Assembly: GCF_026151205.1 (NCBI RefSeq)
Contig: NC_087082.1
Span: 2,322,001-2,386,000 of the forward strand
Reading direction: 5' to 3'
Length of the DNA: 64,000 nt
Source of the DNA: Bolinopsis microptera
Lineage: Eukaryota > Ctenophora > Tentaculata > Lobata > Bolinopsidae
Shown in pieces: positions 13,569 through 28,500 of this stretch; the stretch's first letter is position 1, and each line of letters opens with the position of its first letter. The position numbers and the translations under genes were made by a program. The notes beneath the pieces were generated by a model. It was not told the origin of the DNA. It was given only the letters and a program-made list of their open reading frames with translations, and did no database searches.

Positions 13569-16500
13569 ACACACTAAATCCCCGATAATATTCGCCCCTT
13601 TGCCACGCCGCGCTCCAATCACTCCCACACTCATCAGGATATCTTGCTGCTTACTTCCTGGATGTATGAGAGACCAAGCATGTTAGCGGGCTCCAACCTC
13701 AGCTAATAAGATATCATGCACACCGTGTAACTTATTTGGTTTGAGAGTATCAGTGTTGGTTTCAGCCAAATTCCAGGCTCCCACAAAAATTTGGTGATCC
13801 AGGATCACTGATCTTGTTTTCTGGCTGTGAAGCATGCTATGTTGGTGAGTTCCCAAAAGAAAGAGAGTAATAAATTGTGTTCCGGCTGTCATGACGTGAT
13901 CCGTGTGGTTGAAAGAAAAAAGAAAGAAAACATGCGTGTTTAGAGCAGTCTGCAAAATCACTCCAGTGCAGTGATCTTATACATGATTTGTTGTTGTTCC
14001 AGCTGTCTGCCAGTTAGAATTACTGCAGGAACTCTTAATGATAACAAAATGTACTTCATCATTTGTTTCGTCTGTCATTTAAGTATGAGGCGTTGATAGG
14101 GTATTATGTTCATGATTTAATTAAAACAGATGGTGTTCTCTAAATAATTGGCAAGTCTAGGCGTTATTAAAACAGGTGTTCTGCTGGAAAATGTTGCCGT
14201 GTCTTATCTGCAATTAACGGGGAATCTGTTAATGATAAAGGCTCTTATCTTAAGATTCTAGGAATTCGTCTAGGAAGGCAGTCTAACCCATGATGTGAAA
14301 AATACCATGAACATTTTATCAGTCCTTGTTGATGGCCAAGAACCAGTGCGTTGATCACGGATTTGTGGGAAAAGCGGCTCACTGGAATTTCATGAACATT
14401 CATATTCATCAAATGTGCGGCTCGCTCCTTCAGTTTATAAAGGGAACCCGAACACTTATTTAATAATTTGGAGAGCGCAATTGCATGTCAATAGAAATCT
14501 GACAGTGACTTATGGCCCCTGGCCCTGGGTACCAAAAGGTACCCGGGGCAAATTTTTTTTGAAAGGTGTCTTTCGGGCATGCTCGGGCATGTCCAATCGC
14601 GGAAGTCCGATCTAATAAACTATGAAACAACGATCTGAATTAATATACGAATACCTCTCAATTAATCGAATCATGGTTTGCCATTGTGGTACCTCCCCAG
14701 ATCATCTACACTCGATCTCTCTTCAGTATTTATAAAACTTGTTCCGTGAAACATATTTATTCAAATGTCAACTTTTGAGCCTTAAACTTCTTTTCATTAG
14801 TCGTGTTTATAGCTGGTAATAGTCGTGTTTCATTTGACGTTTTGTCTCCGACACAGTTGTTTCATGTTGCTCTCAACAAAACTCAGACTTCTAACGAACT
14901 GACATGTGGTTGTGTGGAATTAAGTTTGGGTCCAGTCCAACTCTCCGATGATGACGGTCTACTATTTAGATCCAGGTAGGTCTGCAACAACCTTTGTACC
15001 GGGGGCACACACCATCGAGCGAGAGAGAGAGAGAGTAAGTTAATTCATCTGAACTGTGAGTATCTGGGTATTACGTGGTGTTAATCCTGTCCTTGGGAAA
15101 AGCTAATACCTGTTTACCCCGTCCACTTGATTGCTTGCCAGTACGTGGTCACGTGGGGTCACCCTGCGTTTCCCCGGCAACACGGCCATGTAATGAGTGG
15201 TGCACAATGGTTTAACGTTCACCTGATTTTCGGACTTTAATCGATTTCTGTGCAGTTAAATGGAAAATGGGGGACCCTCGGGAAGTACATTGTTCAGGCT
15301 AATTGGTAAACTGGGTTATTAACTTATTAAGATGGTACCTGATTACTTGAGCCGGCATTTTAAACAAAGCAATTAGATTGTATCTCGATCTCCTGTTGGA
15401 TATTGGATAGATATCGGGCACAGTAAATCGGAGTTTATCCTCATAATAGCTCAGCGATGAAAAGTCCGAAAATTGGGATTTGGGGACTTGGAGGGCTCAG
15501 GGCAGTCAAGTGGATCGTCTAGGTCGAAGGAAATAGTATGCGGTCCAGGCCGTTTCCCAGAACACTAAAGCATACGCCGACTGCACGGTATTTTGGGAGG
15601 AAATATGATTACAACGGGACTTCCCGACTACTTATCTACTATGATCTGCAGTCATGTCTGTATCGAGAACTATTCAGCCGCATCAGCCATTCTGTGCGTG
15701 TTTCATCAGACAGGGTAAACCGCTGATTGATTTACTTTCATTTACATTTAACTAAGTAGTTCACGGTCGCTTCCCCTCTTATATTACCAGGTAAGACACT
15801 TTACTCCTTAGTGTAGTCAACTCCATCATCAACTTCATTCCTTTCATTTTCACAATGGCAAGTCAACCTCATCCTCAACTTCATTCTCTCTAACTATTCA
15901 CTAAAGACTTGTGAGCACACGTCCCGATAGATACATACCATGGATGTGAAGTTGACCTTGGCCCTAAACCTGGCCCCATTTTCCACGTGCACACAATAAA
16001 GCTAATTACCTCATTCTAATTACCCCAACACCAGTTGGAAAAGCCCAAGAGGACTATTCTAGATATATAGTACTTGTAGTGTGTTGCAGGGAGCTGCTGA
16101 CACATAACGACATTTCCAGCTATTGTCATGCTAAGCACATTTCATTCAACCCTCCACAATTACCAAGATACAGATCAACTTACCCAGTGCATCCCGGCAA
16201 TTTTATGCAAACTTCCGACCAATTTAACAGAAAGGACCAGGTACGCTTCACTGTAGTTAGATGTTAACTGGAGCACTCTCCCTTTGTCAGATTGCAAATC
16301 ACTGCTCAGCACAAAGTAGCTAAGTCCACATAAGTAACAATCCCTCCTTTCTCCACAATGGCCGCTCGTTTAGCCTTGTTACTTACGATTATTGAATAAT
16401 CGCTCCCGGAAGATGCTTTATTTGTGGTTAAGTGTCTTCTAAATGGACGGCCGAGAGGCACCAGCTATCATAGTGTGCGCTGTAGAGTTCACCTCTACCA

Positions 16501-19500
16501 CCAGCTATCATAGTGCGCGCAACATAATTACATATTGTATAAATAGTGACGGTTTTACTGCACAGGTTAGATCTCGTGGTTCTTCAACTCAATCTAACAA
16601 TTTCCTGATATGAACCAGGGTGGGCCAAGTTCAGGGCCTTGTGGGACCCCGGTGGTAATTGACGGAGTAGTAATTCTGAGAGTCAGACACGCTCTCCGGG
16701 TGAGTTAGACAGAGAACCAATCATGTGACGTGAACAGTGGCAGGAGAGGTCTGGTGGAGTTAGCCTGGCCGTTTAGGGAGTCAGAGTCCACCCGGGATTA
16801 ACTATTCAGTGGGAGAAGAAAATCCCTGCTCAAATGAGGATCGTCGAAACATTATTAGAGTGTACCAGAGTTGGTTGGTAACCTGTGTGGAGTAAAAATT
16901 ATGGAATGTTCTCAGGGTTAAATCACGTGACACGTCAGATATGTTGTCATGGTTACGGGAAGCTGTCAACCTGATAACCACAAACAGACCTCTGCTGGGA
17001 GATCTAAAATATTCCATCGTTTCTATGACAACCCTGGCTTCCTTATCTTCCTTGTTCACATTCAGAGCAATGATCCATGAACCGATCCTTGTGATCCTAA
17101 CCTAAAATGAGTGTCTAGCCCGAGTAGTTAAATATCCTATTTCCTACTGTTAACACTGGTTAAGAGAACCCTGAGCACAGATCTACTCCACAAATGACTG
17201 TGTTCTATATATTAGTACAGTGAATGTGTACAGTGTGTACACATTCACTGGCATCCTCCCACAGGACTGCCATACCCCAGAGGTAGGCAAAGCATTCATA
17301 TGCTATCCTCTCGTGGGCCAACCAGGCCCAGCCTCTCTAAAAAAAAAAATAAAAAAAAAAGTGTGTTTAACGAGCTCGTACTACCAACTTCATTTTCTCG
17401 GACTGTAAATAAGCACTTTGTAATATCGATCTATATAATATATATATAGCTATAGATAATATATATCTAGTATATAATACATATGTGTATATTATATATA
17501 ACCACTAACTTGCAATCCAATCCTAGAACTTGGCGGGTTCATAAACTGTAGATTGGTGAGCGGTTTACGAGCATTTTATGAGTTTCATTAACTTTCAGGA
17601 GATGCTTATTCAGCAAAATACGGGACCTCATATTCTCATAAATATGTGTGTTCGGTAATGTTTGTCTTGTTATGAGCTGGTTCAAAGTGTGGTGCTGCAA
17701 ATATTAATTTATAATAAGTAACCGTGACAATGAAAGGTAAAACTGAGGAAACCACGGGGACTTTCTAGAGATGGAGAAACGTTAAAATTCAATGTTAAAT
17801 TAATCTGTTCATGACCATGTGTTAGTTGTAGATTTTAAATTTTCATTAATCTCAAATTGCCTCAAATTTTATTTTTATAATTTTGCCCTTCCAAACCTAC
17901 ACTGTCTCAAATTGTATTGATACTGAACCGCTGGACAATAGACAGGCGTGAGCCTTCTGTTATATATCTGCAAATAATAATAATAGCAATAAAACTCTTG
18001 AAACGCAAACCACGTGACGTTGATCCTAACGCCTGATTGGATACCTGGTTCCTACATTGTCTCCTTATTGGTGGAGAACCAGTAACAATGGTATTATCGG
18101 AGGTGCACGACCAATTGGTGCACGTGGTGTTAACCAGTAAATTTAAAACGTGTGCATGACAATATACCATGTGTTGAAACTGTCGCGACGAGTAGACAGG
18201 GAGAGGGTTTACTGTTTACTGATATCCTGCTATAATATAATTCATAATTAAATAAATAGAGAATAAAACTAAAACTCAGACTGTAACCTGAATCTCCCTG
18301 TATACTCGTCGCGACAGTTTCAACACAATTTAAGTTAAATTGGTTCAATAAACTTGATAAACCTGATAAACTTATATAATGACGCTTCTAGCTAAATTAA
18401 ACCGCATATTTAAAATTGACAGATTACTGCTTATCCATATTGTCATGTCTGTTTTACACGTCATGACTCATGTATTTTGAAAGCTCCTGCTAAACAAACT
18501 TTTCGTATCACTTATATGTCTTGTCTAGACTCTAGCTTTAATACCGAATATCATATTAATAGTCGTTAATAATAATAGATTATGGAATTCGTTAAAACTG
18601 TTATCAAATGAACACTATCTAAGGCTCTAAGGGCCTTGTATTGCGCATAGAGATTTTATTGTGCCTAAAACCCAGAGTTCTTGAAATAGATAAGATTGTG
18701 TTTTTATCCTCCGTTCATAATTCATATATGAACAGTTATACCATAGTTTCTAGAGCGTAATATTTCCCCAGAAAGTTTAATGTAACCAAACGCTGGCTGA
18801 ACTAAAATCTAAACGTTTCCTGTCACAGCACTTGCTGTCCGCTAAAATCTCAAAATATCCCCCAACATTCACAACATTCAGGCTCTCTTTCTAAGAGCTC
18901 CAGATGTGTTAAATATAGCGGCCTCACTAAATATCATCCGTAACATCTTCTTATTACACCTCCTAATTCTCCTTATCACGCCCGGGTAATCATCTGATCT
19001 GACTCAGTTCCGGTCTTTTAAGTTAAATCAGGTTTAGAAGGATTTAGAACACGATGTGGAGTGCGAGGAGGTGGTCAAATCAGGGGAATTGGGGATGTTC
19101 AAATTATACTGTGCTTATGCAGATATTTACATGGGTGTTGAGTCCTGTGTAATCCTGTGGATGTGATGCGTTGATATTGAATTCAAAATAAAATAATCAA
19201 GCTTTTAACTTCAATTCACAAAACTTTTGACTGCCATAAATTATAATATTATAATAAAAAACTAACGGCATATAATTTATGCATTAAATCATTCAACTAC
19301 ATCAATCTATCCGTTTTATACCAGTCTACTCGTGCGACACATACCTGAACGCAACTGTGACCCAACTTAACTGTAACTCCAATTAAATATATAACCCCAC
19401 ATTCCACCACATTCCACTGACCGAGATGCCATTCCAGGTGCAACAACCGCGAGGGAAGCTATAGATGTAGCTGTATTGATAAGTTTGAGCTTGACGGGGA

Positions 19501-22500
19501 TGGGAGCACCTGTGTGCCCATTGATCCCTGTCTGAAATCTCACAACAACTGCGATCAGGCGAGTTTACTATTTAATATGAGATTGATGTCTTGATTTCTA
19601 CCTCTCTAGGATCTGTTTCTTTCTTGATTGATTGTGTAACTGTTCTTACCTTTATTATACCTACATGTATTGTATGGTTTCTGCCTCTATTAAGTTTAGT
19701 GTGGTTTACAATAAAAGATGTTTTAATTTTGTCTTTGCCTTGTGATGAGTTATACTTATGTTCACTTTTACACATTTGCTCACATCACTCACAGTCAGCC
19801 GCTCTGACATGGTTAACCACCTTCCTTGTGTTGTTGGTTAATCATATGAGCGGGATATAAATACCTCATTTCATTTCATTTCATTTCATTTGTGAACTTA
19901 ATTTATTGGAAACTGTTTATTAGATCTTTTAAAATGAATTTTCTAAACGCTGTTGTTCGGGGACTGGGGAGAGATGAATCATTAGTCATTGCATTTATGA
20001 TAGTAATAATACAAATTAATTTAAATAAATGGTGTTTAAAACACAACTATCAACGCTTCTTTTAAGTTAAATAAATTCTTCTGTAAATGAAACGTCGTGT
20101 GCCTCCCCATCACGTCTGAGATGTTAGGTGCTTTATCTCGTTGCTCCACAAAGTGAGGTCCACAAAGTGAGGTCCACAAAGTGAGGTCCACAAAGTGAGG
20201 TCCACAAAGTGAGGTCCACAAAGTGAGGTCCACAAAGTGAGGTCCACAAAGTGAGCTCCACAAAGTGAGCTCCACAAAGTGAACTCCACAAAGTGAGCTC
20301 CACAAAGTGAGCTCCACAAAGTGAGCTCCACAAAGTGAGCTCCACAAAGTGAGCTCCACAAAGTGAGCTCCACTAAAACACGATCATTACATCATTTTGC
20401 AGAGTTACTTGTAGCTATTTGTGTTAAAAGTATTAACCCTTCTCTCCTCCTCAGCTTTGTCAGAGAGTAGGAGAGAGAGACTACCAGTGTGGCTGTACAG
20501 ACGGGTACGAACTCCTGGAAGACAGAAGAACTTGCGTCGGTCAGTCTCATTTTTAATTGATAATTTGCAATTGAAACAGTTTAATGAAAACATAGGCTCA
20601 AGACAATGGATAAGAAAACAGAAAAAGTCGGTTTGATAGGATGGATTAAAAACATTGGCTCGTAATACAATGAATATATCGAATAATCTAGAAGAAGTAG
20701 TCTAGACTGTGGTTGTGCGTCTTTTCTCGTGCAATGATATTGTGTCTTATCTGACAATTCTGAGTTCGCTGAAGAAGAAAAAAACAGGCCGTCATAAACA
20801 TTTTTTATTGTGGAGTTGGAATTAAAATCAGAATTTGTGGAAATTTAAGTTAAAAATAATGTTTTCATAAACTAGACTAGATCTATTTTAGCTCACATTA
20901 CTGTACAGTGTACAATCTACATATATCTAATTTTCTTGTATTAATTGTAGGACTCTATAAAATATGAAGTGTAGCTGTTACCGCGAGGTCCGCTGCAAGT
21001 TCTGTGTACTCAAGCGCACGCTCACAATACTTACATCAGGCCCACAATACCACCGATTTTAATGAATTCTCCCTAACGGGTCACGTGGTGTCACGTGACA
21101 CAACTCTCAGCCAATCAGAGACCAGCGAGGAATCCCAACAACCAATGGGGGCCCTGTATTTGTATTGTTTAGGTGGCGGAAGTCATGTGTCGTGTGAGTG
21201 ACAAGTTAACGACAATTCAGATTCGGTAGGGCACTCGCTCCCACCTGTATCCCTACAGTCTAGCAGAGGGTTGAGAACCAATAACTATCTCTGGGCACTA
21301 CCCATAAGTCAGATAAATGTGAAGTATTACTAATGGTTCATATTTAATAACCAATCTCCCCTAATATTCCATTCCAATGCTAGTTGCTGCAATTCCAATT
21401 CAACCATTGTCTTAGATTGCTGTCATCGTAGCACCTAGATTGTGAAAGATTGCTCAAACTTAACATATGAGGTAACCATGGATACCGTGGTCACGTTTTC
21501 TAGATTGGGCGACATCTGTCCGAAAGCGACATCTGTCCGAATCAGAAAATATGTTATTTGGACAATAGTTTATGTCGGATCCTACCGTACGATTTTCTTA
21601 AAACTTTCCATAAAGTATGGTGGTTATATGACGAATAATATGTGTAAGTTTGAGCGAGTTTCTATGAGCCAAGTTTAAGATATTACCTTAACCGCAAAAA
21701 ATATATCCAATTCGGTGGTACTCAGTGGTTCCAAAGCATATATCTGGAGATCCAACGATACGATTTTCTTGAAAATTCTTCAAACTTACACATATTATTC
21801 GTCCTATAACCACCATACTTTATGGAAAGTTTTAAGAAAATCGTACGGTAGGATCCGACATAAACTATTGTCCAAATAACATATTTTCTGATTCGGACAG
21901 ATGTCGCTTTCGGACAGATGTCGTGTTACCCGTTTTCTAACTGGGGCTGGTTTCAGTAACGGTTGTGTTGTACCCGCGGGGGCCAACATTATCTTGCATG
22001 ATCTGATAGAATAGATCATAGACAATAGACATGATTATGTATCATATCACCATTTCTTCCGTCTTGGTGGTAACTGTTTGATAAGGTACGTTTTTAAACT
22101 AGGTCATTAAGAAGAACTTAGGGTTTTAAGATTATCTTGCAATTATCGTAATAATTGGAGATTTAATAACCATGGTCAGAACATTTTTAAAAAGAATTCC
22201 CAGGAATCAGAATGATGGTACTAAACTTAATGTAATCAGTACATGTTTTAATTCTAGAATTGTATGTGGTAAAAATATTTTTTCCAACATACTGTATGCC
22301 AGCATGATTTAATGAAACATTAAAAAAGAACACACCAATCTTATTTAAATCGCTTACTTGTAATATTTATAAATACACTTTTAACTTAATAGGAGGGTTC
22401 AACAGTTAAAAAGTTAAAATGAGATCTTTAAAGAAACATACTCAATAAACCTATTTATAGAACCTGAATTTTAAATGTTAATATCCTTACTTAGAAGCAA

Positions 22501-25500
22501 GTAAGTGATTACTGGTGTGAACTGTTATATTATGTAATGCAACAGAGAAATCGGAGGCAGGAACTGATGTTTAGTGAATAAAATTAACATCTACCACATA
22601 AATATTTTTTATTGTTGATGTTGTGTCAATCTTGAAATAAGTTATCATTTAAAGTTAAATATAATGTTATCTTTTAAAGCACTGGTGTCCCCATACTGTT
22701 ATTCTCAAGGGAAGTGTCTGTGTTACTAAAGGCTGCACGACAAAGGGGGGCCCTCCATTATTAGGGGTCAGATCATATGACGTATAATTAGTGATGTGAC
22801 GTATAATTAGTGATGTGATCCACCAGCTATGATTTACAGAACATGTGAACTCTACCCTATATCTAGCCCATTTGATTGATTGATTGGGGGACTGGTCCGT
22901 AGTACCAGCCAATGTTTACTCAAAAGTAATATATAATTGAAATAAGTTAAATATTCATCCCCGAGGGGCACGCAGATTATAATTGTGATGTTATCTATTA
23001 AAACTATTCAATTAAAATTTTTTTTTATTGGTCGAGTCGACTGGCCCTGATCTGCAAACATATTTGATATTTATAGTAACTTTATGATGCTGCCTCACCG
23101 CAATTAGGTGTGTTATCAGTGTAGATATGCGCTATGTGGCAGTGAAATAAGGAATGTGCTGTTAGAATGGCAGGTGGTTTGAAATGTTGTCCTGATTCAG
23201 ATTGTTTAATTTGAGCTGTATGAGTTTGGTTTTGAGTGATTATTGACTATGTTCTTTGTGATTTACGTAATCCGGGTAGGTTGTGGAGTAAAAATGGTGG
23301 CCATTCGTCGTTGCAGCCAGCACTTTGCAAGTCTAGTAGTACTTTTTTTGACGAATTCTTATATATGTTGATAGAAAATATACTGGATGGGCATGTAATG
23401 CGAGTGTTATGCTCTGAAATAGCGAGCATTGGGCCTTTATAAAAGATGCTAGATCTCAGGTCAGTCTGTGAGTAAATTGATAACCAGTCTAAGTTTTGTT
23501 CGTGTGTCGTTCCTTGTTTGGGTGTGTTAGGAGGGAAAAGTTCTGAAATCGATTTAGGTAACAAACTAGACATATTTCGAACTTTGTGCAGTAAAATAAG
23601 TGCGTTTTTAACGATAACCCCTTGAACGGTTAAGACCTCGTGTTCTTTAAATGCTAGTTTTGTGTGCTCTGGCAGTTTTCCGTCCTTGTAGTAGTAGTTC
23701 ACATTTCCGGCCATAACTGCCCTCATGCCTTGTTTTTGTTTAGCAAAAAGAGATTCTATAAGAGATTTTGAAGCAAATCCCCATACAAGTGAGCAGAAGT
23801 TTAAATGGGACTGAACAAAACTTTGGAAAATCTGTAAACGGGCCTTCATTGGCAATTTATGTTTTATCCTGTACATCACCCCAATAAATCTTGACATCTT
23901 GCTCCTCAGTGCTTTTATGTGGTTACTCCAGTTAAGCTTTTCATCTACAATTACACCAAGAAACCGGGCTTCAGTTTTACGTTCTAATACTGTATTTTCT
24001 ATTTGTACTTTAATCAATGATGGTTCTATGCGCTTTTTAGAGAAAATCATATAACACGTCTTTTTTAGATTTAGTGCTAATCCGTTGCTATTAACCCACC
24101 GTGATAATGTTTCCGTTAATTGGTTGACCCTTAGCATTAGTTCTTGGACATTGGAACCGTTAATAATGATATTTGCATCATCTGCATAAAGTATGAATTT
24201 TACCATCATGTTAGAAATACCGGGAAGATCGTTGATGTATATGACGAAAAGTAAGGGACCTAGTATGCTCCCTTGTGGAACACCATGCACAATAGGCTTG
24301 TGGGACGAATGTGAATTGTTTATTGCTACATATTGGCTTCTATCACTTAGGTACGACTCAAACCACTTTAGAGCTATTCCCCGGATGCCGTAGTGCTGTA
24401 ATTTATTTAGCAGTGTAGCATGATCCAGGACGTCAAACGCTTTACTGTAATCTAATAATAGTAGTAGTGAAATTTGGTTTTTGCTAAGAGAGTGTAAAAT
24501 TGTACTTTGTGCATTAAGAAGAGCATGTTCACAGGACCTTCCTGGACGGAAACCATACTGATTTTCGAATAAAGAACTATTTTTGTTAAGAAATTCTAAG
24601 ACACGTCGGTGCATCAGTTTTTCGTAGATTTTTGAGAAGGAACCTAAGAGAGAGATGGGTCTATAATTTTCAACGTCAAGTTTAGAGCCTCCTTTATGGA
24701 TGGGAGTTACTTTGGCAATTTTAAGGGCCTGTGGAAATATGCCTGTACTTAAGGATTCGTTGATAACTTTTGCTAATATAGCAAGGAAACTATCGCTGGA
24801 ACTGGCTACTTTTAGTGGTTCAATTTTTGTGTCAAGGGTCGCTTTGTTCTTCAAACCAATAATAATTCTTTGAATTTCGATCGTTTCGGCAGGCTGTAGA
24901 TAGATTGATTGAGAACAGGATGTGGGCAGATATTCTTGGAACCCCCCAGGGTCAAAGGTCTGACGGGCACTTATCTGAGTTTTGATGTTCGTAGCAATGT
25001 TCGAGAAATAGTCATTAAACCTTTCAGCCACGGTATCTTCAGAACTCAAAATCGACCCGTCCGAACCTTTGAGTCTTAACTGCTCAGTTTTCCTGCTTCT
25101 ACCAAGTAAACCGTTGATTATTTGCCATTGTTTTTTGGAGCAGTCCTGGTATTTTTCGAATTGTTTTTTATAGTATCGTTGTTTGGCAATGTTGACATGT
25201 TTTTTACAGAAAAGTTTTAGCTTTTTATAGGCCTCTATGTTATTCATTGTAGGTTCAAGTACTTTACTATGATAACTTTCTTGTTTCCGCGCACATGCTT
25301 CTTCAAGCCAGGGTAGTATCCAGGGTTTAGTATTAGAACGCTCATGCTCACGGCGAATATGATTGATTTTTAGTGGATAGGCAGTGTTATAGTGCTTGGT
25401 GTATATATCTGCAAGTTTTCCGTATTGCAGACTAGCGTCGTCTGTACTTAATATCTCGTCCCACGTTTCCCCATCGATGAGTTCCCTAAAAGCAGCATTG

Positions 25501-28500
25501 TTGGCCTCATTTATGACACGTGTTTCATAACTAAGTTTAGGTTGTGTGTTAGTGGGTAGCCTGAGATGTTGTTGCGAAGAGTTACTTAGTTTAAAAGTGG
25601 TAACGATAGCAAGATGATCCGATAAATCCACCGTTACAACGTTACTGCTTATTGTGTTACTTATATTATTTGTGTAGACATGATCAATTAAGGTAGCACT
25701 ATGATCGGTGACTCGTGTCGGCCTTGAAACCGTCTGAACAAATCCATACTTGGCAAGGAGGTCTATGAGGTTCTGTCCAGAAATATCAGTTTTGAATTTT
25801 ATAAGATCAATGTTCGCGTCCCCAAAAAACATAATATGCTTGCGAGAATGTCTGTCTAGACCTCGTAGCACCTTTTCCAAAGAATTTAAGAAGTTCTGAG
25901 TACCTTTAGATGGGGACCTGTAAAAGTTTATCAATACTTTTGTTTGGTTTGTGCCTTTGCAATTATGCACCTTAACTAATTGAAATTCAGCGCACGTGTC
26001 TTCGGGATCTGTGGTTGCCTTAAGATTTTCTATATTTTCGGGATCACAAACCCTCTTATTAATGTAAATTACAAGGCCACCACCTTTTCCTGATTTGCGT
26101 AATGGTTCCTGAACAATAGGCTCGTAAAACCCTTCAATTATAATGTCGGAGATTCCATTTGGTAATTTATCTAACTTCAAATTGGTTTCGTTAAGACACA
26201 AAACGTCATACTTAGTATAACTGTCGATTTCTTCACGGAAGTATGTGATGTTCTTTACTAATGATCGCACATTAAGAGAAAACACTTTCAGTTCATCACG
26301 GGAGGAACTTTTAATGTTCGATGGTTGCTGATACTTACAATTGGTTAATATATCGCTGATTTCGTTCCAGTATTGGTAACTTTCATCGTTATCCTGATCT
26401 AAAGCGTTACCAATCAAATCTAAACCATGTGAGCGGTCGTATGGATTGAAAAGAGCAGTGATTCGGCTGCTACAGTCCATAAAAAGATCATAAGATGTCA
26501 CATAATAACCTGGGATTAACGACTCACAGCACTTTATGCAGCCTAAATTATCTCTAAAGCACTTTTTATGAATGTACTCATCGCACCATGGACAAAACCT
26601 AATGTTTAATCTAGAATAACAAAACCCGTTACAGGCCATGCACTTTGTTTTAAAATTAGTCTTGTTAACACTACTTTTTTTATTCGTCGGGACATCAGAT
26701 GCATTGATTGGGAGAATTGAGCTTATGCATTCATAGCAGAACCATGGGTTCCCAGAATTTATAATGTGCCGGGCATCGTTTTTTGATAGTTTCTGGCATT
26801 TTAAATGTTTACGTTCAGCACATAGGTCACAAATTAGGTCAGGAGAACTTTTAGGGATACGAACATAGCATTTGTCGCAATTGGGCTGTGAGCCGTGTTG
26901 CCTATGATTACTTCCCTCCACTTTCAGTGACAGAATAAAGTAAGAGTTGAAAACAGATTAGATAAATGAAATAAAAACTGAATAAAGAAAAATTGATATT
27001 AATATATAATCTGGTGGGTGTAGACAGTAGGCTGGTCAAATCCGTTTGCAAGAACTTTCAGTTCTGTGTGCAAGACAAGATCGTGACGGTTGGGCCTATT
27101 TACTACTTAAAAACTACAGATTATTGTCTGCTCAAAATCAACAGGCTCTGCAACTAGTTCTCTTAAAGAATTTGATAATAAATAACAGAAAAGATTGACT
27201 AATGCGAGGGGCGCACGGACTGTGGATCAGTCATAGTCTGTCAGAAGTCGGTAGTTGGGTAGATTGTCGATGTGATTTGTCGTTTTCTGTATCATGTGTA
27301 CAATGTAATAAGATGTAATAATATACAGTAGGCCTCGTATTTTGTTTTATAAATGGAGTATTAAACGATGCGATTAAGGGACTGTAATTAGAATGACTGA
27401 TAAGTGTAAAGCCGAGATTACTGATAAGGTGAAATGTTGTGACAGGTCTAAGTGAGTTGCGATAATATTAGTATTCGACGTGTTTTGAAATTGTTATGCT
27501 ACGTTGGCTTAATTTGAAATATGATTGCAGATCAGTCCTTTTACAAATTGATCATAGAAGTTGTATGTGTTTAACTCTCAGCCGAAACCGCAACTATTCA
27601 TATAGTTGTTGCATATATCTAAAAATGGACGTCTTAGAGGTAGTGATCCTTTACGAAATCCTAAGCTCAGTAAAATCAAATTTATCCAGCATGTCGTGAG
27701 AACGGATTTGCCAGTGTTATTTAAATGTAGGCCGTCCCGTGCAAGGTGGGGCAAACCGAAATTCAAATTGTCAAACAAAAGAAAGTTGGGCGAGCGTAGT
27801 GAGAGATGAACAAGCAGCTCGTTCAGGTTGTTAATACTGTCGTTCAGCTCATGGTAAGGGTCTGCATTCAAGTTGACTGGTGATATGGCGTCGAAGATGA
27901 ATTGAGTGCCAGAGTGACTTGTGAAATGTTTTAGGTGGTCATGCAGGGTCATAGGATCAGCATGACCGAATCTGAGGTCGTTCACTCCAGCACTGATGAG
28001 GACTAGATCAGATTGTTCAATTGAGGCTTGGTGTTGTGCTAAGTCTCTCAGATGGAAGAGATCTTCTCTGAACGCAATGATCGGCTCTTTGAGGAGAGAG
28101 CAGTCGAATGTACGGTTCTTGGAGTCAGACAGTATAAGAACTCGCCGAAGTCGTTTCGGTGTTGGGTGGTCCTTGAGTGGTGATGATAGGCCTGACGACA
28201 AGGAGCCTCGTTGGGGACGTCTGCTCTTCTTGACTGTACCGGGGTCCTCTAGCAGTCTGAAGGTAATGCTCAATCGGGGCCCCTCAAATTTCTCTTCAGG
28301 AATTCCTGGAACGGAGTGATCCCATTCATCCTGGCTTTGTCTGGACATGGTATAGAGAGAACCATGAGTAGCTGTGAATGTCTCCTTCTTGTACTCACCA
28401 GGGATCTTCCTCCGAAATACCACTTCTCTAGGACAGCCGAGTGACAGAGTGATGATGTTACTATCCCTACTGATACTGGGTTCGTTGTCTGAGTGGGGTG

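Larger units (their letters stand above)
10835..19437 (+). other. 8.6-kb intron of the EGF gene
   Basis: Starts GTAAGT and ends ATTCCAG; flanking exons join in frame within one EGF module. Contents seen: an inverted-repeat element (11071-11515), (CA)n at 13535-13566, a small (GA)n near 15020, AT-rich palindromic sequence near 17430-17505 and a TIR-only element at 18172-18325. Open frames of 60-90 codons inside it show no domain. Confidence 0.8.

Noticed and set aside
14520-14552. GGGTACC-AAAA-GGTACCC hairpin in an intron
   Set aside because: Only a 7-bp perfect core stem; too short to claim a function.
19591-19860. 89-codon hydrophobic frame that looks like membrane helices
   Set aside because: Lies inside the GC-AG intron of the EGF gene, immediately upstream of a retroelement tail; hydrophobicity follows from T-rich sequence.
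20036-20373. Minus-strand frames of 70-107 codons with repeated LTLWSSLCG
   Set aside because: A 14-bp repeat stays open in all three frames; not coding, and it lies within an intron.
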